From NCBI RefSeq assembly GCF_004804275.1, contig NZ_STGI01000013.1:1-64000 (forward strand): a DNA stretch of 64,000 bases, written 5' to 3'. Of the stretch, positions 30,379 through 41,142 are shown piece by piece (the stretch's first letter is position 1; each line of letters opens with the position of its first letter). This DNA comes from Herbaspirillum sp. ST 5-3. GTDB taxonomy: Bacteria > Pseudomonadota > Gammaproteobacteria > Burkholderiales > Burkholderiaceae_D. The position numbers were made by a program, and so were the translations under genes. The notes beneath the pieces are model-generated. The model made no database searches. It was not told where the DNA came from and saw nothing but the letters and a program-made list of their open reading frames with translations.

Positions 30379-31611
30379 CTAAAGTACAAGGGAAATCGCG
30401 TGAAGTATCAAGCCGACCAAGCCACCGACCAGCGTACCGTTGATACGGATGTATTGGAGGTCTTTGCCGACATGCAGCTCGAGCTTGCGTGACATGGTGT
30501 CGGCGTCCCATTTCCTGATCACACGCGCCACGAGATCGGCGATCATTTCACGGCGACCGACGATTGTTTCCGTTGCGAAGATCCGGATCCACTGATTCAG
30601 CTTCTTCTGTACTTTGGCATCGAGCAGGAGTTCATTCCCGAATGCATGAAATCCGCGGTCGAGCTTGGCAATCAGTTGCGAGTCGGGTGACGCGATATCG
30701 GCCTCGACACGCGACTTGATGTCATGCCACACCTCGACTATGTAATTGCGCACGAGAGGATGTCCGAGCACTTCGCTCAGCATTGCATCCAGCTTCGCCT
30801 CATATTCCGGCGAGGTTCGCAACTGTTCGATGAACTCATCGGTCAGCCGCTGAAAGCGCAGGCGCCACTCGCTGTCCTCGTCGCGCATTTCATCCAGCGT
30901 GCTTTGCAGCGCCTCGATCAGGCGGTGATAAAACTTGTCGTCGATCACCTTGGGCAGCCAGCGTGGACTGTTTTCGTGAATTTTCCAGCGGATGTAATCC
31001 TTGTTCTGTTCAAGTGCGCGCGCGGCCATGCCGATCAATCGGTCAAACACGACCTGATGATGCTGACCCGCGACCAATACGGACAATACTTCGGCGACCA
31101 CCGGCGCGAATTTGGTGTTTTCCAGTGCGGCGCTGAGGCGGTTCTGCATGAACTGGCGCACATCGTCATCTTCGATCACCTTCAGCAGCGAGGGAATGCC
31201 GCGGGCGATCTGGCGCGAAACGGCACGGCTGTTTTCCGGTTGTGCCAGCCAGGAGGCGGCAGCGCCCGCGAAGTCAATCCTGCGCAATTCTTCGCGGATG
31301 ATTTCCTGTGTGATGAAATTGTGTTCAAGAAAATCGGACAGGCTGTCGCCAATGCGATCCTTGTTGCGAGGAATAATTGCGGTATGCGGAATGGGCAGGC
31401 CGAGCGGCGAGCGGAACAGTGCCGTGACGGCGAACCAGTCCGCCAGGCCGCCGACCATGGCGGCCTCGGCAAAAGCGGAAACTAACGAAAGGTATGGGTA
31501 TCTGGGTTGCAACAACCTGGCAACGACAAACAGACCCGCCATCGCCACGAGCAAGCCGGTGGCCAATCCACGGGTTTTCTTTAGTTGAGCAGCCTGCTCT
31601 TTTTCGTGCAT
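30379..31611 (-). CDS. DUF445 membrane-associated protein (YjiN-like)
   Basis: A 410-residue protein of the DUF445 family. It has an N-terminal hydrophobic helix (about 15-33), the conserved segment EAAMVGGLADWFAVTALFR that marks the family, a long helical middle, and a C-terminal hydrophobic segment (GTLVGGLVGLILHAISLVL). The function of the family is unknown. The stop is 160 bp from pstS, with the Pho boxes in between; it is upstream of and codirectional with the pst cluster. Confidence 0.85.
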   Translation of the reverse strand: MHEKEQAAQLKKTRGLATGLLVAMAGLFVVARLLQPRYPYLSLVSAFAEAAMVGGLADWFAVTALFRSPLGLPIPHTAIIPRNKDRIGDSLSDFLEHNFITQEIIREELRRIDFAGAAASWLAQPENSRAVSRQIARGIPSLLKVIEDDDVRQFMQNRLSAALENTKFAPVVAEVLSVLVAGQHHQVVFDRLIGMAARALEQNKDYIRWKIHENSPRWLPKVIDDKFYHRLIEALQSTLDEMRDEDSEWRLRFQRLTDEFIEQLRTSPEYEAKLDAMLSEVLGHPLVRNYIVEVWHDIKSRVEADIASPDSQLIAKLDRGFHAFGNELLLDAKVQKKLNQWIRIFATETIVGRREMIADLVARVIRKWDADTMSRKLELHVGKDLQYIRINGTLVGGLVGLILHAISLVL

Positions 31612-31704
31612 TGATTGGCTGTTTCCGTTGAAGATCTGATATCCAATTCAGAGCATAGTGCACTGAAATTAGTTCACGTATGACAACAGGCATTTGTGGC
31701 AGCG

Positions 31705-31732
31705 TTGCAATTTCATCTTGCCGTCATATTCA
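31705..31732 (+). promoter_or_regulatory. Possible promoter of the orphan binding-protein gene
   Basis: TTGCAA (31705-31710), a 16-bp spacer and TATTCA (31727-31732). A modest match found by eye. Confidence 0.25.
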
Positions 31733-31779
31733 AAAGGCAATATTGCTGCGCCTCAACCCTGTTCCTGTTTTGTCAACCT

Positions 31780-32907
31780 ATGCGCATGCCAACTTTACGC
31801 CTTTCACGCCTCCTCGGCGCTATCTTGCTGTACCTGCTGTCCTCGATCGCAATCGCTGAACACAACACCATCGTCATCGGTCAGGCCATCGACCTGTCAG
31901 GCCCCAATGCCAGTATCGGACGCGATTATGTCGCCGGCATAAAAACCTGTTTTGACATGGTGAACTCGAGCGGCGGAATCAATGGCAAGCGAATTCAGTA
32001 CATCGTTCGCGACGACGGCGGACAAGCCGGCCTGTCCGCCACCGCTGTAGCGGATCTGATCGAACGCGATCAAGCCGATTACCTGCTCGGGGGCGTGGGA
32101 GATGCGACAACACGTGCAGTGCTGGAGCTTCCCGCCTTCAAGCGCAGCGGGCTGGTGCTGTATGCGCCCCTGACGACAGCCGACTTTGCAGACACCCCCC
32201 GCATCCTGTTCTGGCGTCCCGGTTATCAGCAGGAGATCCGACATATTTTTTCGCACTTCAGCAAGCTGGGGATCAGCAATGTCGGTATCGTGTATCAGGA
32301 TACTGCAGTGAATCACGAGGCCTATCGCAGTCTGCACGCCGAGATCGCGGAGCGCCGCATGAAGCTGGGCGGCGTGGCACATATCGGGGCACACGGCGAG
32401 CCAATGACGCAGGAAGTCGCGCAGCTCGCCGCCTCGAAGCCGGGTTTCATACTCGTTATCGCCGATACGATCAGCACGGCGCTGTTTCTCAAGGAGTACC
32501 GCACGCATGATGCGCGCAGCTTTGTCGCCGGGACGTCCCTGATCAATCTCGATACACTGCGGGAACTGGCGGGAAGCGCGGCGGTGGAATGGACGGTGTT
32601 CTCGCAGGTTGTGCCCAATCCGGGTGCCGGCACGTCCCTGATTCAGGTCGAGCACATGCGGATGATGAAGAAATACCGCGATGAAGCTGTGTCATCGATG
32701 ACGCTCGAAGGCTTCGCCGCTGCGAAAGTACTGATCAAGGCAATTCAGCAATCGAAGCGCAACGACCGGCACGCGCTGCAGGAATTCGTCGCACGCAAGG
32801 GCGATATTGATCTGGGCGGCCTTTCCGCAGTCGTGAGGAACAATGGCAATCGCCTGTCGAATTATCTGGACATTGCATTGTTCAACAGAAACGGGTTGGC
32901 ATTCTGA
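31780..32907 (+). CDS. Orphan branched-chain amino-acid-type periplasmic binding protein
   Basis: The 375-residue protein has a signal peptide (LLGAILLYLLSSIAIA) and a two-lobe type I periplasmic-binding fold (Peripla_BP_6) starting TIVIGQAIDLSGPNASIGRDY. Members bind amino acids, amides or aromatic acids for Liv-type ABC transporters or sensors. No permease or ATPase gene is adjacent, so the partner is elsewhere or the protein serves signalling. The ATG at 31780 gives a proper signal peptide; an upstream frame from 31696 is less likely. Confidence 0.85.
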   Translation: MRMPTLRLSRLLGAILLYLLSSIAIAEHNTIVIGQAIDLSGPNASIGRDYVAGIKTCFDMVNSSGGINGKRIQYIVRDDGGQAGLSATAVADLIERDQADYLLGGVGDATTRAVLELPAFKRSGLVLYAPLTTADFADTPRILFWRPGYQQEIRHIFSHFSKLGISNVGIVYQDTAVNHEAYRSLHAEIAERRMKLGGVAHIGAHGEPMTQEVAQLAASKPGFILVIADTISTALFLKEYRTHDARSFVAGTSLINLDTLRELAGSAAVEWTVFSQVVPNPGAGTSLIQVEHMRMMKKYRDEAVSSMTLEGFAAAKVLIKAIQQSKRNDRHALQEFVARKGDIDLGGLSAVVRNNGNRLSNYLDIALFNRNGLAF

Positions 32908-33200
32908 ACGCGTTCATCGAGCGCGCTTCATTCGTCGGCTGTCGGGCAGCGCACAAGCACATTCTCGCAGCCGGGCTAAACAATTTCATGGGTTTTCCTT
33001 TCGGGATTCACCGACCGAGACATGATTTGCGGCGAACTTAACATCTCGCCAAGACTCAAATCTGCTCGGCGAGCGATGGAAGTCAAGCACAGCACCCGGC
33101 CATGAATCGGCCTCCGGAATGGGAGACGACTCGCCATTCCACGCCTGTCAGTTGACACCATTCGTATTCGCCCCTCTTCTTCAGAACGCAAGGATTTCCC
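32908..33200. other. Intergenic region before the phasin-like gene
   Basis: About 290 bp with no credible gene. A TTGACA (33152-33157) could be a -35 for the phasin-like gene, but no good -10 follows. AAGGA precedes the ATG at 33201. Confidence 0.5.
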
Positions 33201-33695
33201 ATGAAACGACGAACAACACGCCGGACCTCCGCCAACCCGTTTGTTGTCTGGACCCAGCTCGCGCTGAAAACCAGCGAGATGATGGTAGCTTCGGCACAAG
33301 TCATTCATCATCGCACCGGCCGCATTGCCAGGGCAGGCGTCATTCCCAATGAGCGAGACCAGCGCGAATTCACATTGATGGGACAGGAGAAGGTCGAAGC
33401 CCTTGCCGAATCGGCACAGGCGATGGCGGCACGGATGATCGTCATCTATACGCAAATCGGTACACTGGCATTCAAGCAGCTCCTGAATGGTGCGAGCGGT
33501 TTCATGACCTACATCGCAAGCCCTGCCACCATCCTGTCAGCGAAAAGCCAGGCCGATCTGCTTGGCAGCACGCTCGGCGGTTCTGCCGCATTGGCGTCAC
33601 AGTTATCCAGCTCGCTGGCACGCCTCGCCCATCATGGACTCAAGCCAATCCATACGCGGGCCACGGGCAATGCCAAGCGCCTGCTGAGAAGCTGA
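33201..33695 (+). CDS. Phasin-like polyhydroxyalkanoate granule-associated protein
   Basis: A 164-residue helical protein without a signal peptide. It has a basic N-terminus (MKRRTTRRT) followed by amphipathic helices rich in Ala, Met and Gln, including LALKTSEMMVASAQVIHHRTGRIA split over two helices. This pattern fits small phasin-family proteins that coat PHA granules, though the match is by character and not by a diagnostic motif. No PHA synthase or depolymerase is in the window. Confidence 0.55.
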   Translation: MKRRTTRRTSANPFVVWTQLALKTSEMMVASAQVIHHRTGRIARAGVIPNERDQREFTLMGQEKVEALAESAQAMAARMIVIYTQIGTLAFKQLLNGASGFMTYIASPATILSAKSQADLLGSTLGGSAALASQLSSSLARLAHHGLKPIHTRATGNAKRLLRS

Positions 33696-33780
33696 ACGGC
33701 GTCGAAAATATTTTGATTGGAATTGCGCTGGCGATACGGCGTGCGATCCGCCGCTCGCGATGGAAAAGCGAGCGCCAAAA

Positions 33781-34587
33781 CTAGCGATACTTGGCAGCGA
33801 TCGCGCTCAGCCTTCCTTTCGCCTTCACCTGGTCGAGCGCGGCCTGGAGCATGGCGACCAGCCGGTCGTCCGTCTCCTTGTTGAGGGCAAAATAGTAATG
33901 GAGCGACTCGTTGAGGGTATACACCTCCTCATAATCGCTGGTCGGGTAACCCAGTTCCTTCAGATTCCAGAGAATGACCTGGTCGCCATAGGCCCACATG
34001 TCGATTCGATCCGCCTGCAGCATCTTGGCCAGGCTCACGCCGGAATTGGCCTGGTATGTCTTGTCCTTGGCCACACCCAGCTTGTCGAGCAGCTTTTCAC
34101 CGATGTCCTCCCGCACCACGCCGATCCGGTAGTTCGAGGCTTTCAGATCGTCAATCGAGGAGATCCTGATGCCCTTCCTCTTCTTGGCAACCAGCACGAT
34201 GCGCGAAGGCATGATAGGGCCGACCCACTTGAACAGTTTCTCGCGCGCCTCGGTTCGCGTGGTTGAAAACAGCACTGTGTTTTTTTCCTTCAGCGCCGTT
34301 TCATAGCCGCGCGCCCATGGCCACACCCTGATGTCGGCACGCGTCTTCTTCGCTCCCGCCTGCGCGAGCATTTCAGCCAGCACGTCAACTGCAATGCCTT
34401 GGCGCTTGCCGTCGCGTTCGAAATTGAACGGTGGGTAATCTTCCGTAATGTAGGTGAGATCGTCGAGAGTCTGCGCGGAAGCCGGCACGACAGCCGCAGC
34501 AAGCATGACGACAGCGACCAGGCTTTGCATGCATGCCATTACCGAGAAGAGAAGTCGTCGGCAGGACGAAAAATCGCGATAGTCCAT
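33781..34587 (-). CDS. Periplasmic solute-binding protein, family 3 (polar amino-acid type)
   Basis: The 268-residue protein has a signal peptide (VAVVMLAAAVVPASAQ) and a family-3 binding fold opening LTYITEDYPPFNFERDGKRQGIAVDVLAEML. The hinge segment NYRIGVVREDIGEKLL is present. No ABC transporter genes adjoin it. It starts 62 bp downstream of the membrane-bound GGDEF/EAL gene on the same strand, so it may feed a periplasmic signal to that protein; this is inference. The ATG at 34587 is chosen, with an alternative 36 bp upstream. Confidence 0.82.
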   Translation of the reverse strand: MDYRDFSSCRRLLFSVMACMQSLVAVVMLAAAVVPASAQTLDDLTYITEDYPPFNFERDGKRQGIAVDVLAEMLAQAGAKKTRADIRVWPWARGYETALKEKNTVLFSTTRTEAREKLFKWVGPIMPSRIVLVAKKRKGIRISSIDDLKASNYRIGVVREDIGEKLLDKLGVAKDKTYQANSGVSLAKMLQADRIDMWAYGDQVILWNLKELGYPTSDYEEVYTLNESLHYYFALNKETDDRLVAMLQAALDQVKAKGRLSAIAAKYR

Positions 34588-34649
34588 GCTGTTCTGCGCC
34601 TCCCAAATTCCAGTTATCGGCAACCATTCTACTATCGGGCTCGGGGCAG

Positions 34650-37217
34650 CTACGTCTGCGAAGCAGTCGCCATCATTTCAAGGCCCGCCACCTCCAGCCT
34701 CTTGCGGTCGTGGAGCATCTGCAGGAAACAGTTCGGCTCAACCGGCGGACTGAAATAATAACCCTGCATCTGGTCGCAGCCGAATCCCGCCAATTGCGTG
34801 AGTTGGCCCGCCTCTTCCACGCCTTCCGCCACGATGTTCAGCCCAAGGCTGTGCGCCATCGCAACGATGGCACTTGCGAGGTGAGAGTCGTCCGCATTGC
34901 TGGTAATGTCGGCGACGAAGGAGCGGTCGAGCTTGAGCCGGTCCACCGGAAAGCGCTTCAGGTAAGACAGGTTTGAGTAACCGGTGCCAAAGTCGTCGAT
35001 CGCGATACTGATTCCCATGGCTTTCAGTCTGCGCAGCAATGCTACTGTCCTCTCGGGATTGCGCATCGATGTCGTCTCTGTGATCTCGAGTTCCAGATAT
35101 TGCGGCGCAAGATCCACGTCCTCCAGCGCCATGGCGACTTCGGTTTCGAATTGCGGACGAACGAGCTGCTGAACCGACAGGTTGACCGAAACCTGCAGAT
35201 TGTCAAAACCCGCATTGTGCCAGGCTTTGACCTGCTGACACGCACTGCGCATCACCCATTCGCCGATGCCGACGATCAGGCCGGTTTCCTCTGCAAGCGG
35301 GATGAAGCGCGCCGGTGGCACCAATCCCAGTTCCGGATGCTGCCAGCGCACCAGCGCTTCAGCGCCGATGATGCGGCCGCTGCGAATGTCCAGCAATGGC
35401 TGGTAATGCAAGAGAAATTCCTTGCGCTCCAGTGCGCGACGCAGGTGCGACTCCATCACCAGATGCTCGTTGACGCGGCTATGCATCTCTTCCCTGTAGC
35501 GCGCAACCTCATTGCGGCCTTTTTCCTTGGCGTGGTACATCGCCGTGTCCGCATACTTGAGCAGTGCGAAGGGATCGGACGCGTCCTGCGGATACACGCT
35601 GATGCCGACACTGCAGGTAACCGCGACCTCCTGATCGCCGAGCAATACCGGCTCGCAAACCTTGTCCATGATCCGCCGCACCAATGGTGCCACCGCCTGA
35701 TCATCGACGCCTTCGAGCATCAGCACGAATTCGTCGCCGCCCAGCCGTGCCAGCGTGTCGCGCTTGCGCGCACACTCCGCCATGCGGGCGGTGATGGTCT
35801 TCAGCAGAACGTCGCCGGCATCATGCCCGAGTGTATCGTTCACATATTTGAAGCGGTCCAGATCGAAGAACAGCACATAAATCGCTTGCTTGTCGCGCTC
35901 CGCCGCCGCGATCGCCTGCTCCAGCCGGTCCATCAGCAGCAAGCGGTTCGGCAATCCCGTGAGGGCGTCGTGCAAAGCCTGCCTGCGCAACTCCTCTTCA
36001 TAGTTTTTATGATGTGTGATGTCGTGGATCACGGTTTGAATCGCGCGCGCACCGCCAAACTGAAAGCTTGCACGTCGGATCTCCACGTCGATCACGGTAC
36101 CGTCGAAGCGCATCATCTTGCCCTCGAACGAGCGCTGCTCGTGGTGGGGATCGATCAGTAGCTGCATCTGCTCCTGCATGCGCTCGCGCCACCCGAGCGG
36201 CACCAGCTGCAGGAAGGGCATCGCCTTGACCTGCTCCGCGTTCGGCGCGCCAAGCAAGGCGAGCGTTCCCTGATTGACGAAAATGATTCTATCGTCGCGC
36301 TCGATCATGATCGCATCGGGAGACATGTCGACCACTTGCCGATAGCGCTCCTCGTTTTCACGAGCGGCCTGCTCCGCGCGCTGACGCTCCGCCATCTCCT
36401 CGTTCAAGCGCTGGATTGCCTCTTCTTTCTCTGCGACCTTCTGGGCCAGCTCCTCGGTGCGGCGTACCACCAGCTTTTCCAGCCCCTCGCGATAACTCGC
36501 CAGTTCATCGATATCGCGCCGGATCGAACCGGTCATGTCATTGAACGCGGCGACTACCACATCGAACTCGTCGGTGCACTGCCGCTTCCTGCGCCGCAGC
36601 TTCAATGGCTCACCGAGATTGGACAGGTCGAGCTGACGCGCATACGCGGCAATGGCCGACAAATGTCGACTTACCAGCCGCCGGAATATGAACAAGGTGA
36701 AGATGACGACGATGGCCGTCTTGGTGCTTTGCGTGACAAGAATGAGCAAGACCTTGTCCTGCAGATCGCTGTAGATGCCGTCCAGGCCGGCGATCACTTC
36801 CAGCGTACCGAGTGGAATCTTGTCCGTTCCATCCTTGGCGTCGGAAAATGCGATGGGTATCTTGCGCGTGATTGTCTGATGGGTGTTCCTCGCAGCGCGG
36901 CCTGCGTGCATCAGAAATTTCCCGTTGGGGTCGCGCAGTTCAACCGCCAGGATATCCGGCAGCCTGGCAATGCCTTCCATCTGCTTGCGTGTCTGCGTCT
37001 CATCCATCGTCCACATTGCTGCGCCGATGCTGTCGATGTACGCCCGCTCGATTTCATTCAAGCGCAATTCAATGCCGGAAACGCCCTGTCGAAAATCCAG
37101 CAGCAACTGCATGCCCGTTGCAACGAAAGCCAGGCATGTACTGCACAGCAGGATCGCGGTCAGTACCCTCCGTCCGAGTGGATTGGCTTGCAACGACTCG
37201 TGTAACAACTTTCTCAT
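34650..37217 (-). CDS. Membrane-bound HAMP/PAS/GGDEF/EAL c-di-GMP enzyme
   Basis: Counting from the ATG (855 residues), it has TM1 at about 17-41, a periplasmic sensor of about 115 residues of unknown type, TM2 at about 160-178, a HAMP linker, a coiled coil (about 235-290), a PAS domain (about 290-405), a GGDEF domain (GGDEF at about 493-497 with an RxxD inhibition site RKRD just upstream) and an EAL domain (EAL at about 620-622, DDFGTGYSN at about 741-749). Both catalytic motifs are intact. An in-frame GTG 15 bp upstream (37232) is an alternative start. It probably shares a transcript with the following periplasmic binding protein. Confidence 0.9.
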   Translation of the reverse strand: MRKLLHESLQANPLGRRVLTAILLCSTCLAFVATGMQLLLDFRQGVSGIELRLNEIERAYIDSIGAAMWTMDETQTRKQMEGIARLPDILAVELRDPNGKFLMHAGRAARNTHQTITRKIPIAFSDAKDGTDKIPLGTLEVIAGLDGIYSDLQDKVLLILVTQSTKTAIVVIFTLFIFRRLVSRHLSAIAAYARQLDLSNLGEPLKLRRRKRQCTDEFDVVVAAFNDMTGSIRRDIDELASYREGLEKLVVRRTEELAQKVAEKEEAIQRLNEEMAERQRAEQAARENEERYRQVVDMSPDAIMIERDDRIIFVNQGTLALLGAPNAEQVKAMPFLQLVPLGWRERMQEQMQLLIDPHHEQRSFEGKMMRFDGTVIDVEIRRASFQFGGARAIQTVIHDITHHKNYEEELRRQALHDALTGLPNRLLLMDRLEQAIAAAERDKQAIYVLFFDLDRFKYVNDTLGHDAGDVLLKTITARMAECARKRDTLARLGGDEFVLMLEGVDDQAVAPLVRRIMDKVCEPVLLGDQEVAVTCSVGISVYPQDASDPFALLKYADTAMYHAKEKGRNEVARYREEMHSRVNEHLVMESHLRRALERKEFLLHYQPLLDIRSGRIIGAEALVRWQHPELGLVPPARFIPLAEETGLIVGIGEWVMRSACQQVKAWHNAGFDNLQVSVNLSVQQLVRPQFETEVAMALEDVDLAPQYLELEITETTSMRNPERTVALLRRLKAMGISIAIDDFGTGYSNLSYLKRFPVDRLKLDRSFVADITSNADDSHLASAIVAMAHSLGLNIVAEGVEEAGQLTQLAGFGCDQMQGYYFSPPVEPNCFLQMLHDRKRLEVAGLEMMATASQT

Positions 37218-37439
37218 GTCGTTTCGACCCACTAGTCAGAATAAATCGCTTGATGGCATCGTCGGAGTTTTTGTCGCTAGCCAAAGGTGGAAGCGGTAGA
37301 TTTCGTTTCCGCTAGGAAAGGATAGCACTTTCGCCACTGTGGCGACGAATGCATGGAGACAAATTATTTTTAGAAGAAAGTTAGCAGAATGACACCCCAA
37401 TTACCTATGGAGTGCTGCCGGGGGAGATCTGTGCAACAG

Positions 37440-37467
37440 AAAAAAATAAAGCCGCACGAGGCGGCTT
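37440..37467 (-). terminator. Rho-independent terminator of tRNA-Ser
   Basis: aagccgc (37449-37455) pairs with gcggctt (37461-37467), and on the minus strand the stem is followed by a TTTATTTTTT tract. It ends 16 bp past the tRNA. Confidence 0.85.
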
Positions 37468-37483
37468 CAGATTCCAGAATTAC

Positions 37484-37574
37484 TGGCGGAAAGGGTCGGA
37501 TTCGAACCGACGGTACGGTATAACCGTACACTGGATTTCGAGTCCAGCGCATTCGACCACTCTGCCACCTTTCC
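37484..37574 (-). tRNA. tRNA-Ser (anticodon CGA)
   Basis: A 91-nt class II tRNA with a long variable arm on the minus strand: acceptor GGAAAGG/CCTTTCC, discriminator G, encoded CCA (37484-37486). The stem CTGGA/TCCAG frames the loop with anticodon CGA, reading UCG. Confidence 0.96.
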
Positions 37575-37684
37575 GTTCTTGGTCGTTCTGCGGCGGGTCA
37601 ACGCCGCAAAGCATGTGAGTATAGCAGACTCTGTTCGCAGACGGAATAGGTCATCGTTGCCATTCCGCGAAGCAAAGGCATCGC

Positions 37685-39103
<1,419 letters not shown>

Positions 39104-39118
39104 TTACCGGGTAAAACG

Positions 39119-40414
39119 CTACTTCTTCTCGCTCTTCCTTGCCTCGCGGTCCAGCGACCGCAGGTGCGCGAGTTTGTCACCGATCTTTCCCTCCAGGCCG
39201 CGCGGCGTCGGCTGATACCAGCCCGGTTCCCGCACGCCCTCGGGCAGATAGGTTTCCCCCGCCGCATAGGCGTCCGGCTCATCATGCGCATAGCGATACA
39301 GCTTTCCATAGCCAAGCTCCTTCATCAGCTTGGTAGGTGCATTGCGCAAATGCTCCGGCACCGGGCGCGACTTGTCCTTGGCCACGAAGGCGCGTGCGGC
39401 ATTGTAGGCGTTGTAGACGGCGTTCGACTTGGCCGCGCAGGCAAGAAACACGATCGCCTCCGCCAGTGCCAGCTCTCCTTCTGGCGATCCGAGTCGTTCG
39501 TAGACCTCGGCCGCATCGAGCGCCAGCCGCAGCGCCCGGGGATCGGCCAGGCCGATGTCTTCGGTCGCCATGCGAATGATGCGACGCGCGAGGTAGCGCG
39601 GGTCGGCACCGCCGTCGAGCATGCGCACGAACCAGTACAAAGCGGCATCCGGATTGGAACCGCGTACCGATTTGTGGAGAGCGGAGATCTGGTCGTAAAA
39701 CGCGTCGCCACCCTTGTCGAACCGGCGCAGATTTTCCGCAAGCGCCGTCGCCAGCAAGGCTTCATCGACTTCATGCTTGCCGCTCGCAGCTGCGGCGCGC
39801 GCGACGATCTCGAGGTTGTTCAGCAGCTTGCGTCCGTCGCCATCGGCGCTCGCAATCAGTGTCGCCTTGGCTTCCGGCGTGAAATCCAGTCCGTCCAGCT
39901 CCTGGATGCAAGCACGGTCCACCAGTTCGTCCAGATCCTCATCCGACAGCGATTTCAGCACGTACACGGCCGCCCGCGACAACAAGGCGCTGTTCACTTC
40001 GAACGACGGATTCTCCGTAGTTGCTCCGATGAAGGTGAACAGCCCGCTTTCGACATGCGGAAGAAATGCGTCCTGCTGGCTCTTGTTGAATCGATGCACT
40101 TCGTCGACGAACAAAATCGTACGGCGGCCCGAGTTGGCGCGGATGATCTGCGCGTGCTCGACCGCTTCACGAATATCCTTGACGCCGGAAAGCACCGCCG
40201 ACAAGGCGATGAATTCTGCATTGAAGCTGTCGGCCATCAGTCGCGCCAGCGTCGTCTTGCCGACGCCCGGCGGCCCCCACAGGATCATCGAATGCGGCTC
40301 GCCGGACTCGAAGGCAACGCGCAACGGCTTGCCCGGACCGAGCAGATGCTGCTGGCCGATGACGTCGTCCAGCGACTGCGGGCGTAGCCTTTCGGCTAAA
40401 GGAATCGAAGTCAT
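39119..40414 (-). CDS. rarA: Replication-associated recombination protein A (MgsA/RarA AAA+ ATPase)
   Basis: RarA acts at stalled replication forks with the clamp loader and SSB. The protein of 431 residues has Walker A GPPGVGKT (47-54), Walker B ILFVDEVHRF (about 105-114), sensor motifs including the TENPSFEVN segment, and the C-terminal tetramerisation domain (KSVRGSNPDAALYWFVRML). It lies between lolA and serS, a gene order conserved across proteobacteria. Confidence 0.96.
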   Translation of the reverse strand: MTSIPLAERLRPQSLDDVIGQQHLLGPGKPLRVAFESGEPHSMILWGPPGVGKTTLARLMADSFNAEFIALSAVLSGVKDIREAVEHAQIIRANSGRRTILFVDEVHRFNKSQQDAFLPHVESGLFTFIGATTENPSFEVNSALLSRAAVYVLKSLSDEDLDELVDRACIQELDGLDFTPEAKATLIASADGDGRKLLNNLEIVARAAAASGKHEVDEALLATALAENLRRFDKGGDAFYDQISALHKSVRGSNPDAALYWFVRMLDGGADPRYLARRIIRMATEDIGLADPRALRLALDAAEVYERLGSPEGELALAEAIVFLACAAKSNAVYNAYNAARAFVAKDKSRPVPEHLRNAPTKLMKELGYGKLYRYAHDEPDAYAAGETYLPEGVREPGWYQPTPRGLEGKIGDKLAHLRSLDREARKSEKK

Positions 40415-40473
40415 GAGTAGCGCGGATCAGGCCCGCGAATTATTTGCCAGAGCGGGTCTCTGCCCGCCTCGCG

Positions 40474-41133
40474 TCATTGCCGAAAAACATCGGCGCCCTT
40501 GGGCACCACGAATTTGAACTGTTCCGCACCCAACGGTGGATTCTTTTCGAACTTCTGGAAGGACAGCAGCGACACCTGGCCGAAGGAATCGCGCAACTCC
40601 ATTGCCTGCGGCAGGCCGTCCTTCAAGCCGATGCCGATGCGTTCAAAGGTGGTGTCCTTGGTCTTGGGGGTTGCTTCCAGCCATTCGAGCCCGTCCTTGG
40701 CGCCGCCTTCCTTAAGCGTGAAATTCTTTTCCAGATCGTTACTGCCGAACAGGATCGCCGCCGGTGACGAGCCTAGCGCGTCACCAAGCGGCTTGACCGT
40801 CACCTGATTCAGATCCTTGTCGTAAATGTAGAGTTTGTCGCCATCGGCCTGCAACAGCTGCTCATACGGTTTCTGGTATTTCCAGATGAACTTGCCGGGG
40901 CGCGCGAACACAAAGCTGCCGGACGCCTGGTTGGACATTTTGGTCGCGCCATCCACCACCTTCACCTGGCGCTGCGTGAACTCGCCCTTGGCTGATTTCG
41001 TGCTGCTGACAAAGGTCTTGAACTGGTCGAGTGCCGAGGCACTGGCAAGTGCCGGGATCGCCAGCACGAGTGCGGCGAGCAGGTTTGCTGTACGTTGGAA
41101 ACGAAATATGGATCGCGATCTTTCTTGTATCAA
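40474..41133 (-). CDS. lolA: Outer-membrane lipoprotein carrier protein LolA, TTG start
   Basis: LolA shuttles lipoproteins through the periplasm from LolCDE to LolB. The 219-residue precursor has a signal peptide ending ALASAS, the mature start [11 protein letters not shown], and family segments GEFTQRQ and [16 protein letters not shown]. The start codon is TTG, preceded by AGGA at 8 bp; no ATG lies near. It begins 9 bp after ftsK. Confidence 0.94.
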   Translation of the reverse strand: MIQERSRSIFRFQRTANLLAALVLAIPALASASALDQFKTFVSSTKSAKGEFTQRQVKVVDGATKMSNQASGSFVFARPGKFIWKYQKPYEQLLQADGDKLYIYDKDLNQVTVKPLGDALGSSPAAILFGSNDLEKNFTLKEGGAKDGLEWLEATPKTKDTTFERIGIGLKDGLPQAMELRDSFGQVSLLSFQKFEKNPPLGAEQFKFVVPKGADVFRQ

Positions 41134-41142
41134 GGTTTTTTC

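Noticed and set aside
37589-37608. Hairpin tgcggcg/cgccgca upstream of tRNA-Ser as a serS terminator
   Set aside because: No T-run follows it on the minus strand; it is more likely a leader structure, so no terminator was called.
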